64,000 nt of DNA from Verrucomicrobiota bacterium (GCA_003402745.1 QQND01000003.1:1-64000), one strand, 5' to 3'; counted from the first letter of the stretch, positions 55,194 to 64,000 are shown. Notes: generated by a model not told the origin, from the sequence alone. Numbers and translations are program-made.

Positions 55194-56354
55194 TTAACGT
55201 AACGCGCGTCCAAGCGCCCCCGCATATCCCGTGAGCTCCACGTATGCCGAACCCACCTCCCGGCCTTCCCGCAGCACCCGGCAAGCCCCCTCCCAATAGG
55301 GCACTCCGCTCACCGCCCCGTCCAACTCCTGCTGGTTCGAAAGCGGCTCCAAAATCCACTCCACCAAACTCCCGGTCACCGGATCCGGCGCCTTCAGCCG
55401 CACCGGCAACGGATACTTCGCTCCACTCTCAGAACTACGCCACACCCCGTTCGTCTCCCACTGAAACTCCGAAGCCCCGTAATAAGTCGCTTTACCTTCC
55501 CGATCCACCCACGACAAAGCGGACGCCGAGTCGGTCGCCCCATCCTTTCTTCTCAAACGATACACCATGATTTCACGGCCATCCTCGAACTGGATGCCAG
55601 CCCAATCCCAGCCGGCCTGCTCCTCTGTGAGCTGACTGCTGCTAATCTCATGGTCCATCCACACCAGGCCCTCCACCGGAATCAGACGCTCCTTCACCCG
55701 CACTTCCCCCCGCGCCTGCATTCTAGGAAACGTGAGATACCAACTCGCCGCCGTTGCCGACTCGCCCTTGCGTGAAACCCCGTCTTTTCCAAAAACCACC
55801 ACCGGCTTCTGCGCCTCCAGCTTGAGCGAAAAGCCCGCCTCCGCGCGGATGGAGGCATCTAACGTAAAACGATCCTCCTGCCCGTCAACCGCACTCAAAC
55901 GGGCCTCTCCCACCCGAACAGAAAGCCCGCTGGAGGACGCGTTCGCATCCCATCCAGAACGTGCCAGCCGTTCGGTGTGAATGAAGCGACCGCTCTCCAC
56001 CTCCAAAAGAGCAGCATGAAACAGAAACACCTCATCTGATCGAAACGTTTTCGATCCCCCAGAGCCTTGCTCCCGCGGCGGCGTATTTGCCTTCCGAAAA
56101 AAAGTCGCCTGGAACCCGAACCTTTCCTTGTCCGGACCAAACAGGTGGCCCGTTAAATACCACCATTCCACCTTGAAATCGGGGTGTGAGCCATGATCCC
56201 TCGGAAACACAAACTGATACCCCGGCTGCGGCACGCGGAAACCATCCTCGGTTTCCTTCAACAGAGGCTGGGGTAAAAAATTAACGGGTGCAGCCGCCAG
56301 CGGGTATCCCCAGGCGGACGCGATGGCAAACAGAAGAGGAAGACTGATTTTCAT
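55194..56354 (-). CDS. AttH-like lipocalin-type secreted protein
   Basis: 386 residues from ATG 56354, overlapping the permease stop (ATGA). A signal peptide MKISLPLLFAIASAWGYPLA comes first. Two calycin-like halves follow: FVFPRDHGSHPDFKVEWWYLT with FGFQATFFR, then SWYLTFPRMQARGEV and GLVWMDHEISSSQL with WDWAGIQFEDGREIMVYRL. These are signatures of the AttH/CrtC (carotenoid-hydratase-like) fold. In Agrobacterium, AttH is encoded with an ABC exporter in the same order as here. The function may be binding or processing a lipophilic molecule moved by the transporter (inference). Confidence 0.85.
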   Translation of the reverse strand: MKISLPLLFAIASAWGYPLAAAPVNFLPQPLLKETEDGFRVPQPGYQFVFPRDHGSHPDFKVEWWYLTGHLFGPDKERFGFQATFFRKANTPPREQGSGGSKTFRSDEVFLFHAALLEVESGRFIHTERLARSGWDANASSSGLSVRVGEARLSAVDGQEDRFTLDASIRAEAGFSLKLEAQKPVVVFGKDGVSRKGESATAASWYLTFPRMQARGEVRVKERLIPVEGLVWMDHEISSSQLTEEQAGWDWAGIQFEDGREIMVYRLRRKDGATDSASALSWVDREGKATYYGASEFQWETNGVWRSSESGAKYPLPVRLKAPDPVTGSLVEWILEPLSNQQELDGAVSGVPYWEGACRVLREGREVGSAYVELTGYAGALGRALR

Positions 56355-59041
56355 TTCGTAACGTCCGAGGGAAGCTCCGCGCCATAGCGACCCACAACCC
56401 ATGCCACAGCTGCCCCGGAGACAGGAACAACCACCCCCAGCAACAACAAGGCACGCAGGGGAATCGCCGGCTGCAGCGTCCAGCCAAAAGTCTGTTTGTT
56501 AATCACGAAAATCAAGAGCGCCCCGAGCCCGAGACTGCTTATCAATCCTCCCGCAGTCCCTCCCAAAGCCAGAATTGCACCCTCCCAAGCCGCGACTCCT
56601 GCAATACCCGTCCTCGACATTCCCAGCGCTCTGAGGGTGGTGAGTTCAGCTCGCCGCTCGGCTAAAATGCTCGCCAGCGTAATTCCCAGCCCCGCCAGAG
56701 CCACGGCCACACCAATGGCTTCCAGCGCGTACGTGATCGCAAAAGTCTGCCTGAAAATCCGCATCACTTCACCTCGCAAATGCACGTTCGTGAACACTGC
56801 AAGCCCCGGGTGACTGGCCCGCATTTGAGCCCTCACCGCCTCCGGATCTTCGCCGGCCTTCAAAACCAAGGAAAGCGAGCTCACCGCGCTGGTCCCAAAC
56901 CACTCCTGAAGATGCCCCCGCTCCACCATCACAATTCCCTGGTCGTCTCCGTAATCCGTGTAGATGCCCTCGATTTCAAGCGCCCGCTCGCCCTTCGGAG
57001 TCGGCAGACGGATTCGTGCGCCGCGCCCGACCCGAAAGCGTTCCGCAAAAGACTCGCTTACCACACAACGGCCCTCATTTTGTTTACGGTCAAACACCTC
57101 CGCAGAAAGAGGCTCCTTGAGCCAGCTGAACTGACGGCGACGTTGGTAAAAATCAAGACTGGTCCCCGCGACCCGAATGCTCCCGCCTCCGAACTCAACC
57201 GGTACAAGTAACATTGCGTCCCAGTCCGAAACGGCGGGATCGCTTGTAATCTTCCGCCAGCTCGAGGATGAAATTCTGTTGTATGCCGTGGCGGCCTGAT
57301 TCGAGTCGCTTGTCAGGTAGACGTCAGCCTGCAGAAGGTGGGCGATCCATTCGCTAACGCTGCGCTCAAAACTACCCACAAGCACGGACATCCCGCCTGT
57401 CATCGAAACAGCACACAGCAACCCAGCTGCCGCCCACCTGTGGCGACTCGTCGGCACCCGCAAGTGGCTTTGAGCAAGTTGGCGCGGTGCTGAATGCCGA
57501 GAAAATCGCGCAGCTAGCCAGGCCACCAAACGCAACGAATCTCCAGCGAGAATTCCAGCTCCAATCACCCCAAAAAACGCGCTCAAATAGCCTCCGAGCG
57601 CGAACCTGGATCCTCCCGAAAACGTCAGCGGCGAACAAAACGCCAAGCCCACAGCTCCAAATAACAACCCGCACCCCACCCACGTGCGTAACGCTGAGTC
57701 CGCTTCCGCCCCCCCTGGCCCCGCTCCCTGCGCCCAGAGCTGGGCGGGCGGCGTGGCCGCCGCACGCTTCGCTGGGAACCAGCCCGCCAAAACACTGCAC
57801 CCCACCGCCAGTAAAAACGCCCCGGCGGCCTCCCCCGGGTGCAGGCCCGCCGCCTCCGTGTTATTTGCGTAATACAAAGAATTCACCGTTTGAGATACCG
57901 CCCGCACCGTTCCCTGAGCCAGCGCCCAGCCCCCCAGCACACCCACCGCACCTCCAGCCACGCCCAGCAAAGCCGCCTCCCACAACCAAGCCCGCCTCAC
58001 CTCCGACCCCCGCACCCCAAGCGCTCGTAGCACCGCAATTTCACTCCGCCTCCGAACCACAGCAGCGTCCAGCGCCTGGAAAATCAGATACAGACCCACC
58101 AAAAGTGCAAGGAGCGATAGAATCGTCAGATTCAGCCGAAACCCCCTCGTCATTAATTCCGCAGCAGCCAAGCGCGATTCCCCAGTCCTAACCGACCCAG
58201 CCTCACCCACCGCCGCCCGCAGCCTCGTCAACAACGCGTCACGGCTCGCCCCCTGCCGAGCCCCCTTGGGAAAAAGACACTCAATCCGGTCAAGCAGCCC
58301 CACTTTTCCAGAAAGCTCCTGCAGCGCCGGAAGGTCCATCACCAGCAGACCCGCCGGAGACTCCGGTTGGTCCGAGCGGCCGGGAATAATCCCCGCAATC
58401 TCAAGGGATACAGGCTGATCGTTCACCACTAAGACCAGCAAAGAGCCCACCCTCAGCCCCTCCTTCGCCGCCAGTTTCCCCGAACAATACACCGCATTTC
58501 GCCGCCCCAAGAGCCTGCCAAGCGCCCCCCCTCCGTTCTGCTCATCAGCTTGTGAAGCTTCCTCAAACCAGCGCCTCTCCATCTTCTGGTCCGCCGCGAA
58601 ATTCTGCAACGCGACCAGGTCGACGCCTATCAGCGTAAAGCTTCCTCTCGCTCCAATCCCTCCGTCCTCTCCGCTGCGCGGCGGAGCGCAAACAACTTCC
58701 ACGATGGGAATGAGCTCCATACCCGCAGAAATATCGGTCCCCTTGACTGCCATGTTCTGACGTAACGTCTCCAAAACCGAATCTGGGAGCAGCCCGGCTG
58801 GCGCCCCGATCGTAGCGTCCGCCTGCGTGGAAAGAACGCTGGCGAAGTTCGTGAAGCTGGCCACTGCGGCTCTGTTGGCCAGGCGAATCGACAGAAAAAC
58901 AGCCACCCCCAGAGAAAGCAAAAGCACCAAAAGAAGGGCCCGCAGCGGCTGCCCCCGCCAGTGGCGCAGAGTAAACTGGCGCAAAAGCACTCCACTCACA
59001 CGCGCCGTTCCTCCCCGGTCTTCGACGGGCTTTAAATTCAC
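56351..59041 (-). CDS. FtsX-type ABC transporter permease (LolC/E- or AttF/G-like, fused)
   Basis: About 896 residues from GTG 59041, which overlaps the ATPase stop (GTGA); a longer in-frame ORF upstream is antisense-like and rejected. One N-terminal TM helix (about 25-45) is followed by a large periplasmic domain. Two FtsX blocks are visible: AAVVRRRSEIAVLRALGVRG with following TM helices at about 320-500, and LASILAERRAELTTLRALGM at about 790-890. Between them is a second periplasmic domain. The double FtsX layout makes one chain do the work of two permeases. It should pull lipids or lipoproteins out of the inner membrane toward AttH-like or outer-membrane acceptors. Confidence 0.85.
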   Translation of the reverse strand: MNLKPVEDRGGTARVSGVLLRQFTLRHWRGQPLRALLLVLLLSLGVAVFLSIRLANRAAVASFTNFASVLSTQADATIGAPAGLLPDSVLETLRQNMAVKGTDISAGMELIPIVEVVCAPPRSGEDGGIGARGSFTLIGVDLVALQNFAADQKMERRWFEEASQADEQNGGGALGRLLGRRNAVYCSGKLAAKEGLRVGSLLVLVVNDQPVSLEIAGIIPGRSDQPESPAGLLVMDLPALQELSGKVGLLDRIECLFPKGARQGASRDALLTRLRAAVGEAGSVRTGESRLAAAELMTRGFRLNLTILSLLALLVGLYLIFQALDAAVVRRRSEIAVLRALGVRGSEVRRAWLWEAALLGVAGGAVGVLGGWALAQGTVRAVSQTVNSLYYANNTEAAGLHPGEAAGAFLLAVGCSVLAGWFPAKRAAATPPAQLWAQGAGPGGAEADSALRTWVGCGLLFGAVGLAFCSPLTFSGGSRFALGGYLSAFFGVIGAGILAGDSLRLVAWLAARFSRHSAPRQLAQSHLRVPTSRHRWAAAGLLCAVSMTGGMSVLVGSFERSVSEWIAHLLQADVYLTSDSNQAATAYNRISSSSWRKITSDPAVSDWDAMLLVPVEFGGGSIRVAGTSLDFYQRRRQFSWLKEPLSAEVFDRKQNEGRCVVSESFAERFRVGRGARIRLPTPKGERALEIEGIYTDYGDDQGIVMVERGHLQEWFGTSAVSSLSLVLKAGEDPEAVRAQMRASHPGLAVFTNVHLRGEVMRIFRQTFAITYALEAIGVAVALAGLGITLASILAERRAELTTLRALGMSRTGIAGVAAWEGAILALGGTAGGLISSLGLGALLIFVINKQTFGWTLQPAIPLRALLLLGVVVPVSGAAVAWVVGRYGAELPSDVTK

Positions 59042-59718
59042 CCGCGCACCTCCTCCAATACCCCGTCCCTCATTCGCACCTCGCGCTGGCAAATCCGCGC
59101 CGCCTCCTCGCTGTGTGTCACAAGAACCAACGCCGTCTCCATCTCCCCACTCAACTCCTGCAGCAGTTCCAGAATGTTGGCGCTGTTCACCGAATCTAAG
59201 TTGCCCGTGGGTTCGTCGGCCAGAATCACACGGGGCGAATGCACCAGCGCACGCGCAATCGCACACCGCTGCATCTCCCCGCCGGAAAGCCGAGACGGTA
59301 GCGCCTCCGCCCGATGCCCCATCTTCACTCGCTCCAAAAGAGACCCCGCACGTTCCCGGCGCTGTGCGGGCGCAACCCCCAGCAACAAAAGTGGAAACTC
59401 CACATTCTCACGCACGCTAAGCGTCGGCAGCAGATGGAAAAACTGAAAGACATTGCCGATCTTGCGGCGCCGTAACATCGCCAACTCCTCCCCGTCGATG
59501 CGCGTAAGGTCTTCGCCACCAATCAGCACGGAGCCGCTGTCCGGCCGATCAATCCCTCCTAAACAATTGAGAAGCGTCGTCTTACCACTCCCAGAAGGAC
59601 CCGTGAGCGCAAGCCTCTCCCCTGAAAAAAGCCGCAGTGAGACATCCCGCAGCACAGGACTCAGATCGTATTTCCGGCTCACAGACCGACATTCTAAGAC
59701 GGGAGCAGAATTGTACAC
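59038..59718 (-). CDS. LolD-like ABC transporter ATPase
   Basis: 226 residues from GTG 59718. Walker A GPSGSGKTT (about 40-48), IGNVFQFFHLLPTLSV as the Q-loop region, signature RLSGGEMQRCAIARAL, Walker B VILADEPTGNLDS and H-loop VTHSEEAA are all present. The set is typical of the LolD/MacB/AttE group that pairs with FtsX permeases. It powers the permease encoded next and is overlapped by it at the GTGA. First gene of the operon. Confidence 0.92.
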   Translation of the reverse strand: MYNSAPVLECRSVSRKYDLSPVLRDVSLRLFSGERLALTGPSGSGKTTLLNCLGGIDRPDSGSVLIGGEDLTRIDGEELAMLRRRKIGNVFQFFHLLPTLSVRENVEFPLLLLGVAPAQRRERAGSLLERVKMGHRAEALPSRLSGGEMQRCAIARALVHSPRVILADEPTGNLDSVNSANILELLQELSGEMETALVLVTHSEEAARICQREVRMRDGVLEEVRG

Positions 59719-59952
59719 GGTTTGATCCTAGCCGTTGCGTCCATCCCACGCCACTGCACGTTTTCGCAATCCAACGGCTTTGAGCCCTCCCGTCTTATGA
59801 AGCCACCCAACCCCATCCTCGAAATTTCGAACCCTCCTCAGGCAGGATCGGCCAGTATCTCCTTCCAGCCACAAGAAAGCCTGCCTCCGATGGGAAATGT
59901 TTTCATGCTTTGCCCGCCTTGCAGGCCCCCGCAGGTTTGATAGAGTCGCACC

Positions 59953-60879
59953 GTGTCATTCCGCCCTACAGTCACCGTCTGCCTCTGCGCGCTTGCCCTG
60001 CTGTCCTTGCAGAAAGGGCCTGCACAGACCGATGACGAGGACAGGAGGCGCAAATTTTTAAAGACCCGCGAGGAATCCGTCCAACCCTCTCGCTCCAAAC
60101 CTTCTTCCAAGCCTAAACCCAAGCCCAAACCAAAACCCCATCCGGGCCTGCAAAAAACTCCCGCTCGCAAGCCCCCTTCACCAACCTTGCAGGAGTCCCC
60201 GACCGAGCCGTCCAAGCCCGTCCCCGCGGCGCCGACCCGAAAAGAATTGCCCCCCGAACCGGGTGCGAAAAGTGCCCCCCCTAAAGAAGAGGCCCCACTT
60301 TTAATCGAAAAATCCGGCTTCGATTCAAAAGCGGGCATGCAGCCTCCGGCATTCTTCGGTTGGTTTTCCCGCTGGAAATATTTGCCAAAGTCGCTTCGAG
60401 AACAAATCGACCGGGCACCCGTTCAAAAGTCGCGCTGGCGCTACCTGGTTGTGCACAACAGCGGAACGCGTCAGGGCAACGCCAAAGCCTTCGATTTTTA
60501 CCATACCAACGTCCGAAAAATGCCGAACGGCCTAGCCTACCAGTTCGTGATCGGCAACGGAACATCTTCAGGAGATGGCGAGATAGAAGTCGGGAGCCGC
60601 TGGCGCAAACAGATCAACGGAGGCCACGTCCACAGCGATTATTTAAATAATATCGCTCTCGGCATCTGTCTGGTAGGCGATTTCAATCAGGGGAAACCCA
60701 CCCAAAAGCAGCTCGAGTCTCTCGACGAACTTCTCCGCTATCTGCGCCAACGCGTGGGCAAAGTTGACAACAAATGGGCCGTCGTGAAAGCGCACCGCGA
60801 AATCAACCCTCCACGCTGGCCCACGGACTGTCCAGGAAACGACTTTCCTTATACTTGGCTTCATAACCGGTTTGATTAG
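59953..60879 (+). CDS. Secreted N-acetylmuramoyl-L-alanine amidase (PGRP/amidase-2 type)
   Basis: 308 residues from GTG 59953. A signal peptide (VTVCLCALALLSLQ) is followed by a Lys/Pro-rich linker (about 45-115), e.g. SKPKPKPKPKPHPG, suited to crossing or binding the cell wall. The catalytic domain (about 160-308) has the zinc ligand H168 in YLVVHNSGTRQGNA, GGHVHSDYLNNIALGICLVG and AHREINPPRWPTDCPGNDFP with the second His and Cys. It cleaves the bond between MurNAc and the peptide. It is divergent from the ABC operon. Confidence 0.85.
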   Translation: MSFRPTVTVCLCALALLSLQKGPAQTDDEDRRRKFLKTREESVQPSRSKPSSKPKPKPKPKPHPGLQKTPARKPPSPTLQESPTEPSKPVPAAPTRKELPPEPGAKSAPPKEEAPLLIEKSGFDSKAGMQPPAFFGWFSRWKYLPKSLREQIDRAPVQKSRWRYLVVHNSGTRQGNAKAFDFYHTNVRKMPNGLAYQFVIGNGTSSGDGEIEVGSRWRKQINGGHVHSDYLNNIALGICLVGDFNQGKPTQKQLESLDELLRYLRQRVGKVDNKWAVVKAHREINPPRWPTDCPGNDFPYTWLHNRFD

Positions 60880-60926
60880 CGCCACACACAGCGAAACCAA
60901 CACCGGTGGAAACGCACACATTCTGG

Positions 60927-61613
60927 CTACCGCCAGAATTCACGCACCACTCGCTCCCACTCATCCGCCATCAACTGGTGCCCACGATAAGTAGGGTGCA
61001 CGTTGTCCCAAATCCAATACGCGGCAGGCGCCCGTTTGCTTGCATCGTCGAAAACCGGCTGGAAACGAACCACGGCGGCACCGTGTTTTTGCGCAAGGCG
61101 GGAAACAATCTCCCGGCGCTTGAGGATGCCTTCACTTACTACGGCCGATGGCCTTACGAAAGGCTCGCAGAGCACCACTTTTAACTTCGGATTCGCCTCC
61201 CTTGAGGCCGTTAGCAACCTGTCGTAGACCTCCTCGTAAACATCCAAGGCAACGCCCTTCCCCTCGTCGTTCACCCCAATCATGACGCTAAGCAAGTCGG
61301 GTTTGAGTTCCAGCGCGTCTTTCTCCCAACGTTTCTCCAGGTCCAAGACCGTGTTCCCGCTCACACCCCGGTTCATAAACTCAACCGCATCACCCGGAAA
61401 TGCGGCACCATGACGGGCCGCGATTACAAACACATAGCCGTGCCCTAGAATGTGGTTCGGGTCGGAACTCCGCCCGCGGTTCCCATCCGTGATGGAATCT
61501 CCCTGAAACAAAACTCGCGTTCCAGAAGCAAAAGCCGGAATCGGTTCGACCGCGTGAGACGCAGAGACGACCGCCATAAAAACGGCGCTCAAAATCGGGT
61601 TCCGTAAGTTCAT
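60927..61613 (-). CDS. SGNH/GDSL-type secreted hydrolase
   Basis: 228 residues. Signal peptide to SASHA. SGNH blocks are visible: block I FQGDSITDGNR (S40), block III SVMIGVNDEGKG and block V DNVHPTYRGH (D203, H206). It is an esterase, probably a carbohydrate deacetylase. It lies 22 bp downstream of a second SGNH gene and behind the sugar-acid genes. Confidence 0.9.
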   Translation of the reverse strand: MNLRNPILSAVFMAVVSASHAVEPIPAFASGTRVLFQGDSITDGNRGRSSDPNHILGHGYVFVIAARHGAAFPGDAVEFMNRGVSGNTVLDLEKRWEKDALELKPDLLSVMIGVNDEGKGVALDVYEEVYDRLLTASREANPKLKVVLCEPFVRPSAVVSEGILKRREIVSRLAQKHGAAVVRFQPVFDDASKRAPAAYWIWDNVHPTYRGHQLMADEWERVVREFWR

Positions 61614-61635
61614 CCAAAACAGAGAAACAAGAGCT

Positions 61636-62463
61636 TTACTTCAAGGCCGCCTGCACCGATTCCGCAACGCGTCCGCCCAAAAACTCGTATCCTTTGCCGC
61701 TGAAATGGACGTCGTTTGGATTCTGTAATTCAGCCAGATGCGGACTAATTGCGCCAAAAAGGTCATCACTAAGAACCCCAGCCATTTTCATGACCTCCTC
61801 TGCGGTCCTATTACGCTCCACTATCGAAGAAGCTCTTTGGTTTTTCGGCAGATCATCTGGAATCGGAGTAGTGCTGGCCCAAATGAGTTTCGCGCCCGTC
61901 TTGGACATTCTCTCCACCAGTTGTTCCAGCCGCTGCTTATAGTCGGCCAGTGGTGTATTCTTGTCGTGAATTCCAAAATTAAAATGGATGACATCCCACT
62001 TCCCCTCCCCCAGCCACACCTCAATTTTCTTCAGGCCGTTTGCCGGCGGTCCGCAATTCTCAGGGGCACGATGCACGTTCATTTTACCCGCCAAAGCCGC
62101 CCGCACCGCCTGCGTGTAACCGCGTGAAACAGAGTCCCCGATCAGCAAAACGCGGGGAAGGCCCGGAGCATCAACCACAAAATCCCATGCATTCGACTTT
62201 CCGGAAGCTTTCTCCTTTTTGTGAATCGGGAGGTAAAATCCCCCTAGATTCTCCCGGAGCACCTTTTCCCACGCCTGCGCCTCAGGAGACTGAGCGCTCA
62301 ACCAGACATTGTACTTCTCCTCCACTACGGCCTCGCTCACTGCTTTCTGAGCCGCGGCCTCGGCAGCATTCGTTGGCTCCCCTTTCGGCGGCTGAACGGG
62401 TTGCTGCGCACAAAGTGTGAATGCGGCAGAAAGAAAACCAAGTGATGTGAGTAAACGTTTCAT
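61636..62463 (-). CDS. SGNH/GDSL-type secreted hydrolase with N-terminal helical extension
   Basis: 275 residues. Signal peptide MKRLLTSLGFLSAAFTLC. An extra segment of about 80 residues (Ala-rich helix, then WLSAQSPEAQAWEKVLREN) precedes the catalytic part. Block I is LLIGDSVSRGY (S111), block III HFNFGIHD and block V DVHFSGKGYEF (D251, H253). The class resembles carbohydrate acetylesterases near sugar-acid catabolic genes. It starts at ATG 62463, 60 bp after the dehydratase gene. Confidence 0.88.
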   Translation of the reverse strand: MKRLLTSLGFLSAAFTLCAQQPVQPPKGEPTNAAEAAAQKAVSEAVVEEKYNVWLSAQSPEAQAWEKVLRENLGGFYLPIHKKEKASGKSNAWDFVVDAPGLPRVLLIGDSVSRGYTQAVRAALAGKMNVHRAPENCGPPANGLKKIEVWLGEGKWDVIHFNFGIHDKNTPLADYKQRLEQLVERMSKTGAKLIWASTTPIPDDLPKNQRASSIVERNRTAEEVMKMAGVLSDDLFGAISPHLAELQNPNDVHFSGKGYEFLGGRVAESVQAALK

Positions 62464-62523
62464 GGAAGGAGACAGGAAGATCGACTGCTAAATTGCTGAG
62501 CCTTGGTGAAAAACGGGAGATTT

Positions 62524-63810
62524 CTACCAACGCGTCGCCTTAAACTTCCAACCTGGAACCTTCTTTTGCATCTCCGGTTCATCGTCTCGCTCCTTGAGTC
62601 CACACCGCAGGTAATTCTGATGTGCACGTTCCAAAGCGACCCGATCCAACTCCACACCAAGCCCCGGCCCCTTGGGCAGAGTCACGCAACCGTCTTCAAT
62701 TTTCATCCGCCCCCCTACGATGATCTCCTCCCACTGCCAAGGGTAGTGAGTGTCGAGAGCGTAACTTAGATTTGGCATGGCGGCCCCCAAGTGCGTCATC
62801 GCGGCCATGGAGATCCCCGCATGGTTGTTGGAGTGCATCGAAACACCCAAGCCGAAGGACCGACAGAAAGACGCCAGCTCCATCGAGGAATGCAGTCCCC
62901 CCCAGTAATGATGGTCCGTCAGAATGATATCTTCCGACCCGTGCCGAACGCTTCCCGGAAGATCCGCAAACGAAGTAGTGCACATGTTGGTCGCCAGAGG
63001 CAATTTAACACTGTGCCGTACTTCGGCCATTGCGACCTGTCCACGCACAGGATCTTCAAAATATTCAAGAACGTTTTCAAGTTCCCGCCCCCAGCGTACC
63101 GCCGTTTCAACCGACCACAGCGCATTCGGGTCGTACCGGATTGGAATTTCGGGACCAAACGCGGAACGGAGCGCCTTCAATGCAGCGACTTCCTGCTCTG
63201 GTTCGAAAACACCTCCCTTGAGCTTGATGGAACGAAACCCAAACTCATCCACCATTGCCTTCGCTTGGACCACAATTCCCTCCGGATCGAGGGCCGCCCG
63301 CTGCCGGGCAGCGTCCCAACCCGTCGCCCCAGGATCCACGTCAAAGGCAAGAGAGCCGCCAGCTCCCTCGTATTTGTAGAAAAGGTACGCCGAGTAGGGC
63401 ACCATCTCTCGCACGACACCTCCGAGCAGATTAGCCACGGGGACTCCATAGGCTTTGCCAGCAATGTCCAGGCAGGCGACGTCAAGAGCACTGAAAACCT
63501 GCACGATTTTGCGTTGGTCCCAAGGGGCATCCCCCCGGGCAGCAGACGATTCAGGCTTGAAGTGCCTCTCCAGAGAACCCTTCAGCGAATGCCAGTTGCG
63601 AGGATCAGCTCCCACCACAACCGCGCGCGCTTCCTCCAACACAGCGTCCACGGCCGCGCTGCCGGGAACCTCCGCCAGTCCGGTGATTCCACACGCGGTG
63701 ACAAGCTCCACAACCGTCCGCAGCGCAAAGGGTGCGTGCAAGCCGGCCGCGTTTAAAAGAGGCGGATCCCCCAAGGCGATCGGGGTGATGTGCATTTCAA
63801 CGATACGCAT
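62524..63810 (-). CDS. Glucarate-dehydratase-like enolase-superfamily enzyme
   Basis: 428 residues, the full family length. Active-site residues of the glucarate dehydratase subgroup are visible: SIKLKGG (K196, K198), IRYDPN (D227, N229), EYFEDPV (E252, D253) and MHSNNHAG near residue 330 with the His base. LATNMCTTSF and TDHHYWGGL hold the third metal ligand and a distal His. Such enzymes dehydrate D-glucarate (or a related aldarate) to 5-dehydro-4-deoxy-D-glucarate. The upstream gene is the 3' end of an aldolase of the kind that cleaves that product. The exact sugar acid is not settled by sequence. Confidence 0.85.
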   Translation of the reverse strand: MRIVEMHITPIALGDPPLLNAAGLHAPFALRTVVELVTACGITGLAEVPGSAAVDAVLEEARAVVVGADPRNWHSLKGSLERHFKPESSAARGDAPWDQRKIVQVFSALDVACLDIAGKAYGVPVANLLGGVVREMVPYSAYLFYKYEGAGGSLAFDVDPGATGWDAARQRAALDPEGIVVQAKAMVDEFGFRSIKLKGGVFEPEQEVAALKALRSAFGPEIPIRYDPNALWSVETAVRWGRELENVLEYFEDPVRGQVAMAEVRHSVKLPLATNMCTTSFADLPGSVRHGSEDIILTDHHYWGGLHSSMELASFCRSFGLGVSMHSNNHAGISMAAMTHLGAAMPNLSYALDTHYPWQWEEIIVGGRMKIEDGCVTLPKGPGLGVELDRVALERAHQNYLRCGLKERDDEPEMQKKVPGWKFKATRW

Positions 63811-63841
63811 AAGTCAGGTAATTCCTTCGGTTGTGTTTCTG

Positions 63842-64000
63842 TTACCCAGCCCGAAGCGCCGCAAGGGACTGGGCAAGCCCGGCTGTCACGGCTCCGCCGT
63901 CAGAGCCAAAAGCAATCACAGTATAACCCTCAGACCTTAAAACAGGGATCTGAGCTGCCGCAGTCGCCAGAATCCCGGCAGCCTTGCCCGCGCGTTTCGC
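63842..64000 (-). CDS. HpcH/HpaI-type aldolase, 3' end (runs off window)
   Basis: The last 52 residues before TAA at 63842 read KRAGKAAGILA, LRSEGYTVIAFGSDGGAV and AQSLAALRAG. The pattern GKxxGILA, then G(Y/F)xxxAxGSD, then ALAALR is the end of HpcH/HpaI aldolases such as 2-dehydro-3-deoxyglucarate aldolase. It lies 31 bp upstream of the dehydratase, consistent with consecutive steps. The rest is outside the window. Confidence 0.65.
   Translation of the reverse strand, partial: AKRAGKAAGILATAAAQIPVLRSEGYTVIAFGSDGGAVTAGLAQSLAALRAG

Noticed and set aside
56351-59266. Longer start for the FtsX permease (75 extra residues)
   Set aside because: The extra residues overlap the ATPase gene out of frame and are Gly/Arg-rich; the GTG at 59041 overlapping the ATPase stop fits better.
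59797-59940. A 47-codon plus-strand frame ending with CPPC before the amidase
   Set aside because: No signal, no ribosome site and Pro-rich random-like text; it sits in a promoter region between divergent genes.
1-64000. CRISPR arrays, prophage genes, tRNA or rRNA genes
   Set aside because: No evenly spaced repeats, phage structural genes or cloverleaf/rRNA signatures were seen by eye; a tRNA search program could still find a missed tRNA.

Overview
The window is a piece of a chromosome that is GC-rich by eye, most likely from the Verrucomicrobiota (PVC superphylum). The markers are a PVC-type CxxCH heme-binding dehydrogenase-like protein, a DUF1552/DUF1592 gene pair, an ECF sigma factor with a membrane anti-sigma-like partner, RCC1/Ig-like giant secreted proteins, and many secreted SGNH and alpha/beta hydrolases. 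No rRNA, tRNA, CRISPR array or prophage was seen.

Layout. 1-5.0 kb: the 5' part of a glycine-rich secreted protein, then a huge RCC1/Ig-like secreted protein split by a one-base shift in a run of seven G. 5.5-9.2 kb: a tight minus-strand operon with an AbrB-like regulator, an outer-membrane beta-barrel protein, a 7TM-DISM histidine kinase and a LuxR-type response regulator. 9.4-15 kb: central metabolism (PDH E1 beta and alpha, glmS, glgC). 15-17.8 kb: the PVC heme protein. 17.9-18.6 kb: a dead IS1182-like element.

18.7-32.5 kb is an accessory glycan-use island. An ECF sigma factor and a one-TM anti-sigma-like protein with a jelly-roll periplasmic domain precede DUF1552, a DUF1592-type diheme protein, an alpha/beta hydrolase, a sialate O-acetylesterase-like protein and a 1,329-residue heparinase-II/III-like lyase. 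The 3' end is decayed: a hydrolase with an internal deletion, a sulfatase stub and a possible broken membrane gene. An intact paralogue of the deleted hydrolase lies at 34-35 kb.

32.6-43.6 kb: assorted single genes (a spermidine-synthase-like methyltransferase-fold protein, a RidA protein, a 2OG-Fe(II) oxygenase, an alpha/beta hydrolase, a trypsin/SirB1 fusion, transketolase). 43.7-52.3 kb: a plus-strand housekeeping run (recO, ABC exporter, serS, tilS, MscS channel, CvpA-like protein, gatB). 52.4-55.1 kb: a minus-strand operon with a secreted unknown, a STAS protein and an STT3/GT66-like glycosyltransferase. 55.2-59.7 kb: a LolD/FtsX/AttH-type export system. 60-64 kb: a peptidoglycan amidase, two SGNH hydrolases, a glucarate-dehydratase-like enzyme and the 3' end of an HpcH/HpaI aldolase, which suggests sugar-acid breakdown.

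Names rest on motif recognition by eye; no database search was run.
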